Of a DNA stretch of 64,000 nt, positions 55,178 to 64,000 are shown in pieces (the first letter of the stretch is position 1; each line of letters begins with the position of its first letter). The position numbers and the translations under genes were made by a program. Below the pieces are notes generated by a model. The model saw nothing but the letters and a program-made list of their open reading frames with translations, ran no database searches and was not told where the DNA came from. Source of the stretch: Celerinatantimonas yamalensis. Its GTDB lineage: Bacteria > Pseudomonadota > Gammaproteobacteria > Enterobacterales > Celerinatantimonadaceae. Where the stretch lies: the NCBI RefSeq assembly GCF_046054155.1, contig NZ_JBEQCT010000007.1:176320-240319 (forward strand), read 5' to 3'.

Positions 55178-56572
55178 ATGTCATCGACACCCTCACCGCT
55201 ATTAACTCAGTTGCAACAAAGGCCTAATGCACCGTTTATTTTTTTGCCGACACAGGTGTTAAGTTATCAAGACGTCGCCAATCGCGTGTCTAGTTTAATC
55301 AATCAACTTGAGCAACATTCTCTCCCCCAAGGCAGCCGTATTGGCTGGGTTTCAACCACACCACTACACGGCATCTTATTACAGCTAGCATGTCTACACG
55401 GCGGGTGGGTCTATTGCGCCATCAGCCCACATCTACGCGCAGAGCAATATCAAAGTGCGCTCAAAACACTCGCGCTCGATGCCATCATTTCGCCCACGCA
55501 AATACCGCATGTAACAGCTATCGATATCAATTGGGAATCAGCCACTAATCAACCCTCGATTCCCTCTAGTTTACCATTAGCGCGCTGGGTGGATTTGGTT
55601 CTCACTTCAGGCAGCAGTGGTCAACCGAAAGCGGTGATCCATTCATGGCAGAATCTCTATTTTAGTGCACTGGGGAGTAATCAGCTGATCCCGATCACCC
55701 CCGCCGATTGCTGGTTGGCCTCACTGCCACTTTTTCATGTCGGTGGTCAGGCGCTCATCTGGCGAGCGCTGCTGGCTGGTGCCAGTATCGCTATCAGCTC
55801 ACCCATATTGGCGAATGACTTAACCCAATACCCCATCAGCCATCTGTCATTGGTTCCGACTCAATTGTATCGGCTACTTAACACGCGAGAATTTAGCCAT
55901 CGCCATCTGCGGCTACGCCATATTCTAGTCGGGGGTGGGCCTTGTAATGAACAACAACTAAAACGGTGTGATCAACGCGGTTTTATTGCCTATATGAGCT
56001 ATGGTAGCTCAGAGATGAGTTCGCAAGTGAGTACTCGGCGAGTCGGTGAAGGACGAGGAGCTGGGCAATTATTAGCCTATCGGCAGTTACGTTTGCAAGA
56101 TGGGGAAATATTGTTGCGTGGCGAAACCTTATCGCCAGGCTATTTTAATGCGGGTCGTATCCAGTCGCTACTTGATTCAGACGGTTGGTTTCACAGTGGT
56201 GACTGCGGGCAATGGCAAGGTGAACAATTGGTTGTTTTAGGTCGCCGTGACCATCGTTTCATCTGTGGCGGAGAAAATATTCACCCAGAAGAAATTGAAA
56301 TGGCATTACTCAACCATCCTGAAGTGACAGCCGCGATTGTCATCGCTCAGCCAGATGCAGAATATGGAATGCGCCCTGTCGCATTTATTCAAAGCAACAC
56401 AACCATAGGCCTCACCCAATTAGAGGTTTTTTTACAACCGAAATTATCGGCTTTTAAACGACCTGTCCGTTATTTTACCTTACCGCAACAGGCGGGTCTC
56501 AAAGTTCAGCGTCAAACGCTCATTAACATCCTGAATCAGCCAACTGACTGTTCCATCGCTGAAATTCTGTGA
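55178..56572 (+). CDS. menE: o-succinylbenzoate-CoA ligase MenE
   Basis: 464 residues (E. coli 451). AMP-forming acyl-CoA ligase. The phosphate-binding loop is LVLTSGSSGQPKAVIHSW. Core motifs YMSYGSSEMSSQV, WFHSGDCGQW and GRRDHRFICGGENIHPEEIE follow, with a C-terminal catalytic lysine region KLSAFKRPVRYF. It makes OSB-CoA for MenB. Last gene of the men cluster; its 3' end overlaps a small convergent gene by about 50 bases. Confidence 0.95.
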   Translation: MSSTPSPLLTQLQQRPNAPFIFLPTQVLSYQDVANRVSSLINQLEQHSLPQGSRIGWVSTTPLHGILLQLACLHGGWVYCAISPHLRAEQYQSALKTLALDAIISPTQIPHVTAIDINWESATNQPSIPSSLPLARWVDLVLTSGSSGQPKAVIHSWQNLYFSALGSNQLIPITPADCWLASLPLFHVGGQALIWRALLAGASIAISSPILANDLTQYPISHLSLVPTQLYRLLNTREFSHRHLRLRHILVGGGPCNEQQLKRCDQRGFIAYMSYGSSEMSSQVSTRRVGEGRGAGQLLAYRQLRLQDGEILLRGETLSPGYFNAGRIQSLLDSDGWFHSGDCGQWQGEQLVVLGRRDHRFICGGENIHPEEIEMALLNHPEVTAAIVIAQPDAEYGMRPVAFIQSNTTIGLTQLEVFLQPKLSAFKRPVRYFTLPQQAGLKVQRQTLINILNQPTDCSIAEIL

Positions 56573-56756
56573 TTGAAATCCATCCTTGTTGATACGCGTG
56601 TGATAACGCGCTGCGCGACAGATCTTGTTCAGATTCGCGCTCTTTCACAACAAATTGGCAGGCGCTTTTGAAAAATTGTTCACGAGCTTTCAGATAACGG
56701 TCAATATAACCACTTTCAGCAAAGCTTAACGCGGCAGTAGCATGATTCAAATGCAT
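56523..56756 (-). CDS. Small protein of unknown function convergent with menE
   Basis: 77 residues from the second of two in-frame ATGs, which sits seven bases after AGAGGA. The sequence is mostly helical and charged: LNHATAALSFAESGYIDRYL, then AREQFFKSACQFVVKERES, and DLSRSALSHAYQQGWISITE. There is no signal or membrane segment. Good ribosome site and protein-like composition support a real gene. I do not recognise its family. Confidence 0.6.
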   Translation of the reverse strand: MHLNHATAALSFAESGYIDRYLKAREQFFKSACQFVVKERESEQDLSRSALSHAYQQGWISITEFQRWNSQLADSGC

Positions 56757-56848
56757 TATCATTCCTCTACTCTCAAAAAATAAACGCTATTTCAATTAAC
56801 CACGTTTATCTTAATGGCGCAAGCTTTACCAAACATAATTATGTTATT

Positions 56849-57499
56849 TTAACGTTCTTGGGCCAATTGCTGACGATAAAGGGCAATATCATCAATACTG
56901 AGTACTGGCATTTGATGCTTTTTGGCAAAGGTGACAATCTCTGCTAGGCGGGCCATGGTGCCATCAGGATTGGTAATTTCAGCTAAGACACCATAAGGTT
57001 TAAGCCCAGCCAAGCGCATTAAATCGACGGTTCCCTCTGTATGTCCACGCCGCTCTAAGACCCCGCCGCTTTTGGCGCTAAGAGGAAACACATGGCCGGG
57101 GCGCACTAAGTCATCAGGCTGACAATGATCAGCGATCGCCGTTTTAATTGTGGTGACCCGATCGGCTGCCGACACGCCCGTACTTACCCCCTCGCGCGCT
57201 TCAATAGTAATGGTAAATGCGGTTTGATTGTGATTGGTGTTATGAACCACCATCGGTGGCAACTCCAGTTCATTAAGCCGCTCTTGCGGCATACACAAAC
57301 AGACAATGCCACTACTTTCGCGGATCATCAGCCCCATTTGTGCAGGAGTCAGGTGCTCCGCACTGTAGATCAGATCACCTTCATTTTCTCGATTTTCATC
57401 GTCAACGACTAAGACTCCCAGTCCATCGCGCAGCGCGGCTAAAGCAGTAGCAACGCGCTCCATGGATGTACCAAACACAGTTAACAAATTCTGATTCAT
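56849..57499 (-). CDS. ribB: 3,4-dihydroxy-2-butanone-4-phosphate synthase RibB
   Basis: 216 residues (E. coli 217). It converts ribulose-5-phosphate to the four-carbon riboflavin precursor. Landmarks are VVDDENRENEGDLIYSAEHL (metal-binding acidic site), ESSGIVCLCMP, REGVSTGVSAADR and GHVFPLSAKSGGVLERRGHTE. It is monofunctional (no GTP cyclohydrolase II domain). An FMN riboswitch lies upstream. Confidence 0.96.
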   Translation of the reverse strand: MNQNLLTVFGTSMERVATALAALRDGLGVLVVDDENRENEGDLIYSAEHLTPAQMGLMIRESSGIVCLCMPQERLNELELPPMVVHNTNHNQTAFTITIEAREGVSTGVSAADRVTTIKTAIADHCQPDDLVRPGHVFPLSAKSGGVLERRGHTEGTVDLMRLAGLKPYGVLAEITNPDGTMARLAEIVTFAKKHQMPVLSIDDIALYRQQLAQER

Positions 57500-57508
57500 G
57501 CTTATTCC

Positions 57509-57673
57509 TTATAAATCGTGCTGAAGTGATAGAACCTCGACAGGAGTGATACGCGTGCTCGGGGTTTCTATGACAGCATCAATAGGTTGTAGAATCAGGG
57601 AGAGTAAGAAAGCGGCTACAACACAGGCGCAAAATGGCCCAGCACAGTTAGCGCAAATCGACTTCTCTTTCAT
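57509..57673 (-). CDS. Possible small ORF in the ribB leader
   Basis: 54 codons beginning at the ATG inside the 3' edge of the FMN aptamer and ending nine bases before ribB. It would encode a Cys-rich start (MKEKSICANCAGPFCACVV) and a hydrophobic segment (AAFLLSLILQPIDAVI). It may be a chance reading frame of the expression platform; no separate ribosome site is seen. Confidence 0.25.
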   Translation of the reverse strand: MKEKSICANCAGPFCACVVAAFLLSLILQPIDAVIETPSTRITPVEVLSLQHDL

Positions 57674-57803
57674 CCGGACTATCACCGTCGGCTTTGGAGT
57701 TTCACCAAATCTGCTGACCTTCACAAGAAATGTGAAGCGCTCGCGGGCTTATTACATCAATGTACATCACCGCCGGTGGGGAATTACACCCCGCCCTGAG
57801 AAT
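57660..57803 (-). ncRNA. FMN riboswitch (RFN element) upstream of ribB
   Basis: Minus-strand order of conserved blocks: TCAGGGCGGGGTGTAATTCC, CCACCGGCGGTGATGTACA, AAGCCCGCGAGCG, GGTCAGCAGATTTGGTGAAA, CTCCAAAGCCGACGGTGATA and GTCCGGATGAAAGAGAAG. This is a complete RFN aptamer. FMN would repress ribB. Confidence 0.96.
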
Positions 57804-57913
57804 AATATATGTATTACGCAACTATAATAATAGTTACAAACTTAAGCGCAAGCATGCGCCAAAGACGAATTTACCCCAAATCAATAAATGGTGAATAATT
57901 TCTCATCAGTATT

Positions 57914-57932
57914 GCTAATGAGAATTATTTTT
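57914..57932. promoter_or_regulatory. Fur-box-like site upstream of bfd
   Basis: GCTAATGAGAATTATTTTT matches the 19-base Fur consensus at 14 positions by my count. It lies 40 bases before the bfd start. Iron-dependent repression is expected for bfd. Confidence 0.6.
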
Positions 57933-57971
57933 ATTAAAATTTAAGGATTAATGTTAGCGAGGGTTATCAGT

Positions 57972-58163
57972 ATGTTTATTTGTTTGTGCCAAGGCATTAC
58001 CGACAGCCAAATTCGTCAAGCTGTTCGAGACGGGAATATGACATTGGCTGAAGTTCGTCAAAAATTACCGGTCGCAACACAATGTGGTCGCTGTACTCAA
58101 AGTGTCAAAGATGTGATTAATGAAGAGCTAGCTCAATCAGCCGATTTCTATGAAGTGGCTTAA
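57972..58163 (+). CDS. bfd: Bacterioferritin-associated ferredoxin Bfd
   Basis: 63 residues from the ATG giving MFICLCQGITD. The four [2Fe-2S] cysteines are at 4, 6, 38 and 41, exactly the spacing of E. coli Bfd. It delivers electrons to release iron from bacterioferritin. No bfr gene is adjacent. The stop overlaps the end of the convergent DUF342 gene by four bases. Confidence 0.95.
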   Translation: MFICLCQGITDSQIRQAVRDGNMTLAEVRQKLPVATQCGRCTQSVKDVINEELAQSADFYEVA

Positions 58164-59803
58164 AGCGGCGTGAATTTCAACTCGCTATTTTGATAGAGCG
58201 TTTGAGTGGGACCATACTCACGATCACTCACGATCTCTTGACCGGCCAGTTTAAAATGAATATTGCCAAACATCTTTTTTTTCACCTTGAGTTGACTATT
58301 TGATAAGCAAAGATCAAGCGCTTGCTGATTTGCTGTTAACTCTTCTTCAACTTGCACCAATGATTCATGATGATGGTTAATCGTCGCCGTAATTTTTGAT
58401 TGCATCTCCACACGTTTCGCCGGATCGGCAATTTTTGCACTCGCAAGCTGTGCATTCATCAGCTCATCAAGCTGCCGATGTAACTGCTCGTAATGCTGGG
58501 TTAAGATGTGTTTGTTATCGTAGAGAGCTTCATAAAGGCCTTCAAGAACCACATAGGTATTCGGCCCAGCTTCACTCCCTGCAACCACGGTTTCAACACC
58601 ATTACCCGCATAGATCTCACCACCGACCATTAAGCCTCGGTAATTATTCTCATCACCAACGATGACCCGTTGCAAGCTCTTGACTAAACAGTGGTTCAGT
58701 TCACGAGTGATCAAAATATCTTTTTCGGCGCTCAGGTGGCTATATTGTGCATTGCGCGCTCGAATACTTCCTATCGCTTTTAATTCACAAGAGAGTTGTC
58801 CATCTGGGCGACGGTGACCAATAATCCCTTTTTCCACTAAGATATCACCCCCAGCTTCTAGGTAGGCTGAATCAACATAGCCCAATACATGAATATCCCC
58901 ACGGGCGATGACTTTCATATCTTCACGCACATCACCGTTGATGATAATTGAACCGGCAAACACCACATGCCCAGTCGCGACATTCACCTCTTTCATGGCT
59001 AATAACTCATCAACCCGCATGCCGCGTTCTATCTCCATCGGTAAACCAACCCTTTGTGCGACTAATAGATTGGGATCATCTGCGGATATGCATGCCCCTT
59101 CACCGACGACTAACTGTGCATCTTCTCCTGAACGTGATGGCAAAACTTCCCCGTAAATATTTTTGCCATCCTTGCCCTCGGTACAGGGCAATTTACGCAT
59201 TAATATATCGCCTACTTTTACCGAACACATTTGTCCCAAATTACGCATATCAACTCGGCCATGATCCATGGGTTGAGGTCGCAGTAATCGCTCTTTAGGG
59301 GTTTGCACAAGGCGTTTAAACTGAGCATTTTTACCATGTTCAGCGGCACGCCCCAAAGCAATCACCGCTTCCATCCTAACGCCGGGGTCGCTCGCTGATG
59401 AATCTTTTAAAAATTGTAACGTCCCTTGGGTTTGTAAACCAAAGCTGACATGATCTTCATGAAGTTTATCGATCAATGCAGGCAGAGTAATATGATGTCC
59501 TCCTTGAGCAGTCACAATGATAGCTTTCACCAGCATGCCATCATCAGCAATTTTCAGATCAAGTGATGCGTCAATCCGCTCACCAATCACGAATGGCACA
59601 TTGCTCGAGTCATCTTGACACCCACGGTTCACATACTCGACTAAATTCTCTAAAGCTTTTCTATTGATCAAGCAATGGGAATAGTCAGACAGTGCCAATG
59701 CAGCACCCACCGCTTCAACTGATATCGGCGACTCAAGCTGCGAGGGGATCAATCCAATATGGCGTTGATCGTCCACAAGAATAAAAACATCTGATTTGAT
59801 CAT
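58160..59803 (-). CDS. DUF342 / FapA-family protein
   Basis: 547 residues. The central right-handed beta-helix region shows repeats such as VFAGSIIINGDVREDMKVIA, DIHVLGYVDSAYLEAGGDIL and KLTNAQYSHLSAEKDI-like ARNAQYSHLSAEKDILI. It is followed by a coiled coil (about 420-510) and a short C-terminal domain, as in FapA/DUF342 proteins. In Vibrio and Shewanella-type bacteria such proteins are linked to flagellar or cell-surface functions, but the role is not settled. Cytoplasmic, no signal peptide. Confidence 0.88.
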   Translation of the reverse strand: MIKSDVFILVDDQRHIGLIPSQLESPISVEAVGAALALSDYSHCLINRKALENLVEYVNRGCQDDSSNVPFVIGERIDASLDLKIADDGMLVKAIIVTAQGGHHITLPALIDKLHEDHVSFGLQTQGTLQFLKDSSASDPGVRMEAVIALGRAAEHGKNAQFKRLVQTPKERLLRPQPMDHGRVDMRNLGQMCSVKVGDILMRKLPCTEGKDGKNIYGEVLPSRSGEDAQLVVGEGACISADDPNLLVAQRVGLPMEIERGMRVDELLAMKEVNVATGHVVFAGSIIINGDVREDMKVIARGDIHVLGYVDSAYLEAGGDILVEKGIIGHRRPDGQLSCELKAIGSIRARNAQYSHLSAEKDILITRELNHCLVKSLQRVIVGDENNYRGLMVGGEIYAGNGVETVVAGSEAGPNTYVVLEGLYEALYDNKHILTQHYEQLHRQLDELMNAQLASAKIADPAKRVEMQSKITATINHHHESLVQVEEELTANQQALDLCLSNSQLKVKKKMFGNIHFKLAGQEIVSDREYGPTQTLYQNSELKFTPL

Positions 59804-60471
59804 AAGCGCTACTAGGAAACATCCTTCTAACTCAATGTACTACTACAACAAAGTTTATCAACTATGGCAAATACTGGTTTAATAAGACGTTGGCTACGTC
59901 ATCTTTTTTATTCAAAGTCTGCTTTGTTAACGACAAATTACAGACGATCTTGAATCATCATTCGTTTTATTGACCCAGTTTAGCTGATACGCGATCACAT
60001 CGTAAAGGCTACAGAGTGTGATGGGTATTGACTCTAACGATGTAGCTGCTGTTGATTCTTTGCTTTTAAGAGAGATTCAATATCTATTTGAACGTTAGAC
60101 TACAGTGATGGTCTGTCGCGATAGAGTGATCAACAATGCTCCATGGCTGTTTAAAACCGACTCGTTTAAACGTATCGGTTTTAAATAATAGCGCAGGGCG
60201 GGTTTATCCCATTCACGGCAACATGTTGTTACGATAGGAGTCTTCGTATCCGCGCTCTTTGAAAAATCAAGGCGCTGACTGCGAATGTAACGTAATACCG
60301 CCGTGCATAAGCCGCTACATTTAAAGACTACAGAGAGGCTATTGTTAACTGTTGCTATTTTTTCAGATGATCCCAGAATCGTCCAGTATTAAAATATGAC
60401 TATTGGTCTTTCACCTCATCTGCTTTAGACTTCGACGCCATTGCAAAACAACTTTAACGGACTTTACTAAC
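59804..60471. other. Intergenic region with a 36-base palindrome
   Basis: 668 bases without a gene. It contains an inverted repeat with arms TTTAAAACCGA (60150-60160) and TCGGTTTTAAA (60175-60185) around an inner palindrome CGTTTAAACG (60163-60172). All share one centre, and only two base pairs are mismatched. Confidence 0.6.
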
Positions 60472-61341
60472 ATGCTGCTCTTGTTACTGGTAACTGTTAT
60501 TTGGGCATTTTCTTTTAGCTTGATCGGGGTGTATTTATCAGGCCATGTTGACCCTTGGTTTTCGGTATGGATACGCATTGCACTCGCAACGATGGTATTT
60601 TTACCCTTCATCAAACCCAAGCAGATATCGCTCACAGTGGCCGCAAAGTTGATGGCGATAGGGGCCATTCAGCTCGGTGTGATGTATAGCTTCTATTACC
60701 AATCATTTCTATTTTTAACCGTCCCCGAAGTACTGTTATTTACCGTGATGACGCCTATATATGTCACCCTATTTAATGATCTGCTCGACCGGAAACTTCA
60801 TCGCCACTTCTTTTTTTCAGCACTGCTAGCAACCATCGGGGCAATTGCTATTCGCTATCATAGTGTCAATGAGGGATTTTTGAGAGGACTAGTCATGGTA
60901 CAGGGGGCTAATCTTTGCTTCGCCGCGGGACAAGTGGCCTATAAACGCTTGCTAGCCAAACAAACTCAGGCTTTAGAACAGAAAAGCGTTTTTAGCTGGT
61001 TTTTTATCGGCGCATTGATTGTCTCAAGCATCGAATATTTGTTATGGGGGGACGCCAACAAACTTCCGCAAACAACCTTGCAATGGGGGATCTTAATCTA
61101 TTTAGGAATCGTTGCCTCAGGATGGGGCTATTTTGCTTGGAACAAAGGCGCGACGCAGGTCAATGTTGGCGCGCTCGCAGTCACCAATAACTTGCTTATT
61201 CCAACTGGGATCATTGTCAATGTCATGATCTGGAACCATAATGCTGATCTATTCCGACTATCAGTGGGGGCTATACTCATTATTGCCGCCTTGATTCTCA
61301 ATCAAAAATGGGCCAAACATCGACAGCATCGACGCAATTAG
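60472..61341 (+). CDS. DMT-superfamily transporter (EamA domain)
   Basis: 289 residues from the ATG giving MLLLLLVTVIWAFSFSLIG; a frame extending 69 bases upstream adds a polar, unlikely N terminus. About ten membrane helices in two EamA halves. The second half has GWGYFAWNKGATQVNVGALA. Probably an amino-acid or metabolite exporter. Only distantly like the DMT protein at 34.6 kb. Confidence 0.9.
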   Translation: MLLLLLVTVIWAFSFSLIGVYLSGHVDPWFSVWIRIALATMVFLPFIKPKQISLTVAAKLMAIGAIQLGVMYSFYYQSFLFLTVPEVLLFTVMTPIYVTLFNDLLDRKLHRHFFFSALLATIGAIAIRYHSVNEGFLRGLVMVQGANLCFAAGQVAYKRLLAKQTQALEQKSVFSWFFIGALIVSSIEYLLWGDANKLPQTTLQWGILIYLGIVASGWGYFAWNKGATQVNVGALAVTNNLLIPTGIIVNVMIWNHNADLFRLSVGAILIIAALILNQKWAKHRQHRRN

Positions 61342-61770
61342 CTGACAATAGAACTGAAGCGCGATTAACAATCTTGGCGCTGTCCTACATAAGCGACTCT
61401 GGCGCAACCCTTAAGTTGTACCAGAGATGTAACCACACACGCTGTATATCTTCACCCCTAAACTTAGTTTTGCCTTTCCCTCCCTGTTTGACAAATTTTC
61501 CGGTCACTTTCCTATTACTTACTCTATAACTTTTTATGATCGATACGCTAAGTCACCAGTGAAAAAATAATAACTAATTATTATTTTAACACTGAGGAAA
61601 CCCTAATTTTTTTTGACACAAATAACAGAAAATCAATCAACTCAAGGCCCTACAGTCGTTAATCTCAGAAGAATAATGGCAATTTAAAAAAAACCGACAA
61701 TACTTGTAAAAATAACAGCAGTGTCATCGCTTTCTAGCCGATTAGTTGGTTACAAATAGGGAATGTTAAT
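61342..61770. promoter_or_regulatory. Chemoreceptor upstream region with an AT-rich inverted repeat
   Basis: 429 bases. The perfect 24-base inverted repeat AAAATAATAA-CTAA-TTATTATTTT lies at 61564-61587. It may be a regulator site or a weak terminator of the upstream gene. No other element is clear. Confidence 0.4.
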
Positions 61771-63399
61771 ATGAAATTCAACAATATAAGAATTGCATAT
61801 CGAGCCATAATCAGTTTTGGACTCATTGCAGTCATTTTGACAATTGTGGGTGGATTTTCTATCCAACAGATGCATCGAATCAATGAGGCATCAACCGAAA
61901 TTGTTGGGAATTGGCTACCTAGTATTCGTTATAATGATAATCTGTTATATCTTTTTAAAGAAATACAAACACTTGATTATCAGCATGTTTTAGAGACAAC
62001 GCCAGAAGGCATGCAAAAAATTAGTACGTCTATTCAAAAAGTTGCTGAACAAATTACGCAAAATGAAAATAACTATAAAAAATTAATCAACCCCAACTCA
62101 GATGAAGAAAAAAGTTTGTTCTCTAGCTATCAAGCCAAAAAATCTCATTATCTAAAAATGCAAACGGAATTAATCGCTTTATCGGAAAAAAATGAAAATA
62201 AACAAGCACTTGAGTATTTAAAAACCATGGAGGATGAAGCAGAACAAGTTAATACCAGTCTGAAAAATTTGATCCAATTTAATGACAAAGGCGCGGCTAA
62301 TGCGTCAACGGTGGGCGACAAACGATATGAATTCTCATTAATGGCTATCATTGCTTGCATTATTGCAAGCTTTGTATTGATGTTGCTGATCGGAATTGTA
62401 TTCACTCATAGTATTGTCAATCCACTAGCAAAAGCTATCCAATGCGTCCAAATGATTGCCAAAGGCAATCTAACACAGCTAATAGAAATAAACGGTAAAG
62501 ATGAGCCAGCCCAAGTCATGAGGGCCATGCAAAGTATGCAGCAGCAACTGCGTGAAACAATCAGTCAGATATCTGGGGTATCCTCATCGTTATCCAGTGC
62601 ATCTACTCAATTAAATCAACAAGCTGAGCAGAATAATCGCGATATGCAGCAACAAGATAGTGAATTACAATCTGCAGCAACAGCCGTTACAGAATTAACT
62701 GTTGCGATTGAAGATGTTGCTCAAAATGTCAATTCGGCCTCCGATGCCACAGGCTTAGCTAATCAATCTGTCGCTGAAAGTCTCAAACAAGTCCATTTAA
62801 CTGCCGAAAGAACCCACAGTGTTGGTGAGATGATTACAAGAGCCAACGATCAGTCTAAATCGCTCAGTCAAAGAGTGAGTGAGATTACCAATGTATTGGA
62901 TGTCATTCGCTCTATCGCCGACCAAACTAATTTATTGGCTCTGAATGCCGCTATTGAAGCGGCTCGAGCAGGTGAACATGGTAGAGGTTTTGCAGTAGTC
63001 GCTGACGAAGTCAGAACACTAGCCCAGCGCACTCAAAGTTCAACCAGCGAAATTGAAGTAACCATTCAGACGGTACAAAATGAGTCCAAAGAATCTGTCG
63101 AATTAATGCAGGATAGCCAGCAACAAGCGCAGCAAATGGAAACAAATGCCATGGATACACGCCATAGTATTGACATCATTGCCACGCAAATAGAAGACAT
63201 TAGCCAACGAACATTGCTCATTGCAAGTGCCGCTCAAGAACAGGCGGCCGTTGCGCAGGAAGTCGATAAGAACCTTAGTAATATCAAAGATATCTCAAGG
63301 ACTATCATTCAAGGCGCAACAGAAACAATGAGTGCTAGCCGACAACTAAGTAGCTTAGCCGAGCAGCTCAAAGAGAGAGTCAGTCATTTTCAACTCTAA
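61771..63399 (+). CDS. Methyl-accepting chemotaxis protein
   Basis: 542 residues. TM1 at about 10-31. A periplasmic four-helix-bundle-type sensor of about 155 residues contains WLPSIRYNDNLLYLFKEIQT. TM2 at about 189-212, then HAMP (about 213-265). The signalling tip is LDVIRSIADQTNLLALNAAI, then EAARAGEHGRGFAVVADEVR. No C-terminal CheR-tether pentapeptide is present. Ligand unknown. Upstream ribosome site is GGGAATGTTAAT. Confidence 0.95.
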   Translation: MKFNNIRIAYRAIISFGLIAVILTIVGGFSIQQMHRINEASTEIVGNWLPSIRYNDNLLYLFKEIQTLDYQHVLETTPEGMQKISTSIQKVAEQITQNENNYKKLINPNSDEEKSLFSSYQAKKSHYLKMQTELIALSEKNENKQALEYLKTMEDEAEQVNTSLKNLIQFNDKGAANASTVGDKRYEFSLMAIIACIIASFVLMLLIGIVFTHSIVNPLAKAIQCVQMIAKGNLTQLIEINGKDEPAQVMRAMQSMQQQLRETISQISGVSSSLSSASTQLNQQAEQNNRDMQQQDSELQSAATAVTELTVAIEDVAQNVNSASDATGLANQSVAESLKQVHLTAERTHSVGEMITRANDQSKSLSQRVSEITNVLDVIRSIADQTNLLALNAAIEAARAGEHGRGFAVVADEVRTLAQRTQSSTSEIEVTIQTVQNESKESVELMQDSQQQAQQMETNAMDTRHSIDIIATQIEDISQRTLLIASAAQEQAAVAQEVDKNLSNIKDISRTIIQGATETMSASRQLSSLAEQLKERVSHFQL

Positions 63400-63890
63400 A
63401 CGGCGAATAGGGAGCGAAAGAAGGAGTCTACTGGGTTGATATGGTTTTAGGTGTTAACCTCGCTTCACAAGCGGTGAAAATGAATAAAGATGAAAGGAAG
63501 ACAAGCTAAAATTGTTGTTTGAAAAATAGCGCTTAACGCTAACAGAGTTCAGCTGAAGTACAGTACCTTTTGAGTAAGGGCCTTTCTTACGCCTTAAGAC
63601 ATAGCGTATGTAGAACAGTCCAATACCAAGCCGATTCAATAGATCCAAGCGAACCATTAGACAGATATATGAGGATGTGTTTACCAAGTTCTTGATGATC
63701 GCCTCATCAGAGCCCACTAGTAGTGACTAAGGGGTAAAGGGAAAGCTGTAAGCTATTTCTCTTTGCAAGCGATCTAACATGGTACAAGTGCCGCACCGTT
63801 ACCACACTAGATAGTCATAGCAAAATCAACAGGAAGGATGGCCATGTCATGATGGTCAAATAGATCATACACTCATCAGCCCTAAATCGC
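63400..63890. other. Intergenic between the chemoreceptor and the rRNA operon
   Basis: 491 bases. An 87-codon minus-strand frame (63454-63717) has no ribosome site and no recognisable family, so I do not call a gene. Confidence 0.45.
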
Positions 63891-63923
63891 AGGCAAAAAA
63901 AAACCCAGCAAAGAAGCTGGGTT
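63891..63923 (-). terminator. rRNA operon terminator
   Basis: On the minus strand: AACCCAGC (63923-63916), loop TTCTTT, GCTGGGTT (63909-63902), then an uninterrupted T-run. It lies 11 bases after the 5S 3' end. Confidence 0.93.
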
Positions 63924-63934
63924 CTAAATAAGAA

Positions 63935-64000
63935 GCCTGGCCGTGACCTACTTTCACATGGGGAAACCCCACACTATCATCGGCGCTGCTGCGTTTCACG
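63935..64000 (-). rRNA. rrf: 5S ribosomal RNA, 3' part (cut by the window end)
   Basis: The minus strand reads GTGAAACGCAGCAGCGCCGA, then GATAGTGTGGGGTTTCCCC, and closes with GTAGGTCACGGCCAGGC. This is the second half of gammaproteobacterial 5S rRNA. The rest of the rRNA operon lies beyond the window. Confidence 0.95.

Noticed and set aside
63454..63717. 87-codon minus-strand frame near the rRNA operon
   Set aside because: No ribosome site or recognisable family; a possible transposase relic could not be supported.
1..64000. CRISPR arrays, intact insertion sequences and tRNA genes
   Set aside because: No regularly spaced short repeats, no intact transposase and no tRNA cloverleaf were recognised on either strand.

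Overview
The window reads as a chromosomal segment of a facultatively anaerobic gammaproteobacterium, probably aquatic and close to the Vibrionales/Alteromonadales/Aeromonadales. The reasons are a long class II IlvC, the E. coli-type gluconate/Entner-Doudoroff genes, TcdA, YcaO, Bfd, LigE, a full menaquinone pathway and a LuxM/LuxN-type quorum-sensing pair. The species cannot be fixed from the sequence alone. Base composition is mixed. Most housekeeping blocks look moderate in GC, while 4.2-8.7 kb and 14-15.5 kb are visibly AT-rich.

Layout. 1-3.7 kb holds ilvC, tcdA, a YecD-like hydrolase and a YkgJ-type cysteine-cluster protein. At 3.75-9.17 kb two near-identical direct repeats of about 465 bp, each a complete cold-shock gene with leader and terminator, flank an AT-rich insert. 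The insert encodes a LuxM/AinS-like acyl-homoserine-lactone synthase and a LuxN/AinR-like hybrid sensor kinase. 9.2-15.5 kb is accessory. It holds a 55-residue peptide gene resembling a RiPP precursor, a GNAT enzyme, a four-gene operon of a DUF6916-like protein and three tail-collar proteins of the microcystin-dependent-protein (Mdp) type, decayed LysR and MATE genes, and a small lipoprotein. 15.5-20.8 kb carries ycaO, an aspartoacylase-family gene, a FAN1-like VRR-NUC nuclease and a DUF4168 protein.

20.9-27.3 kb is a sugar regulon: a divergent ROK repressor, a CUT1 ABC transporter (binding protein, two permeases, ATPase) and an embedded PfkB kinase. 27.4-33.3 kb is the gluconate regulon: gntT, gntK-edd, eda and gntR, with recognisable GntR operators. 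33.6-41.2 kb mixes an SDR, a DMT exporter, the periplasmic ligase LigE, three tandem small secreted peptides sharing a C-terminal motif, a DUF2971 protein, a GNAT, an AEC transporter and a Nudix hydrolase.

41.3-47.9 kb is a thiamine operon (thiC-thiDE-thiF-thiS-thiG-thiH, minus strand) behind a TPP riboswitch. 48.2-56.6 kb has menA divergent from menF-D-H-B-C-E. 56.5-58.2 kb has a small unknown gene, ribB behind an FMN riboswitch, and bfd behind a Fur-box-like site. The window ends with a DUF342/FapA-like gene, a DMT transporter, a chemoreceptor and the 3' end of a minus-strand rRNA operon (terminator and partial 5S rRNA).

The strongest candidates for something new are the DUF6916/tail-collar operon with its nearby precursor-like peptide, the tandem secreted peptides at 36.7-37.6 kb, and the csp-flanked quorum-sensing cassette.
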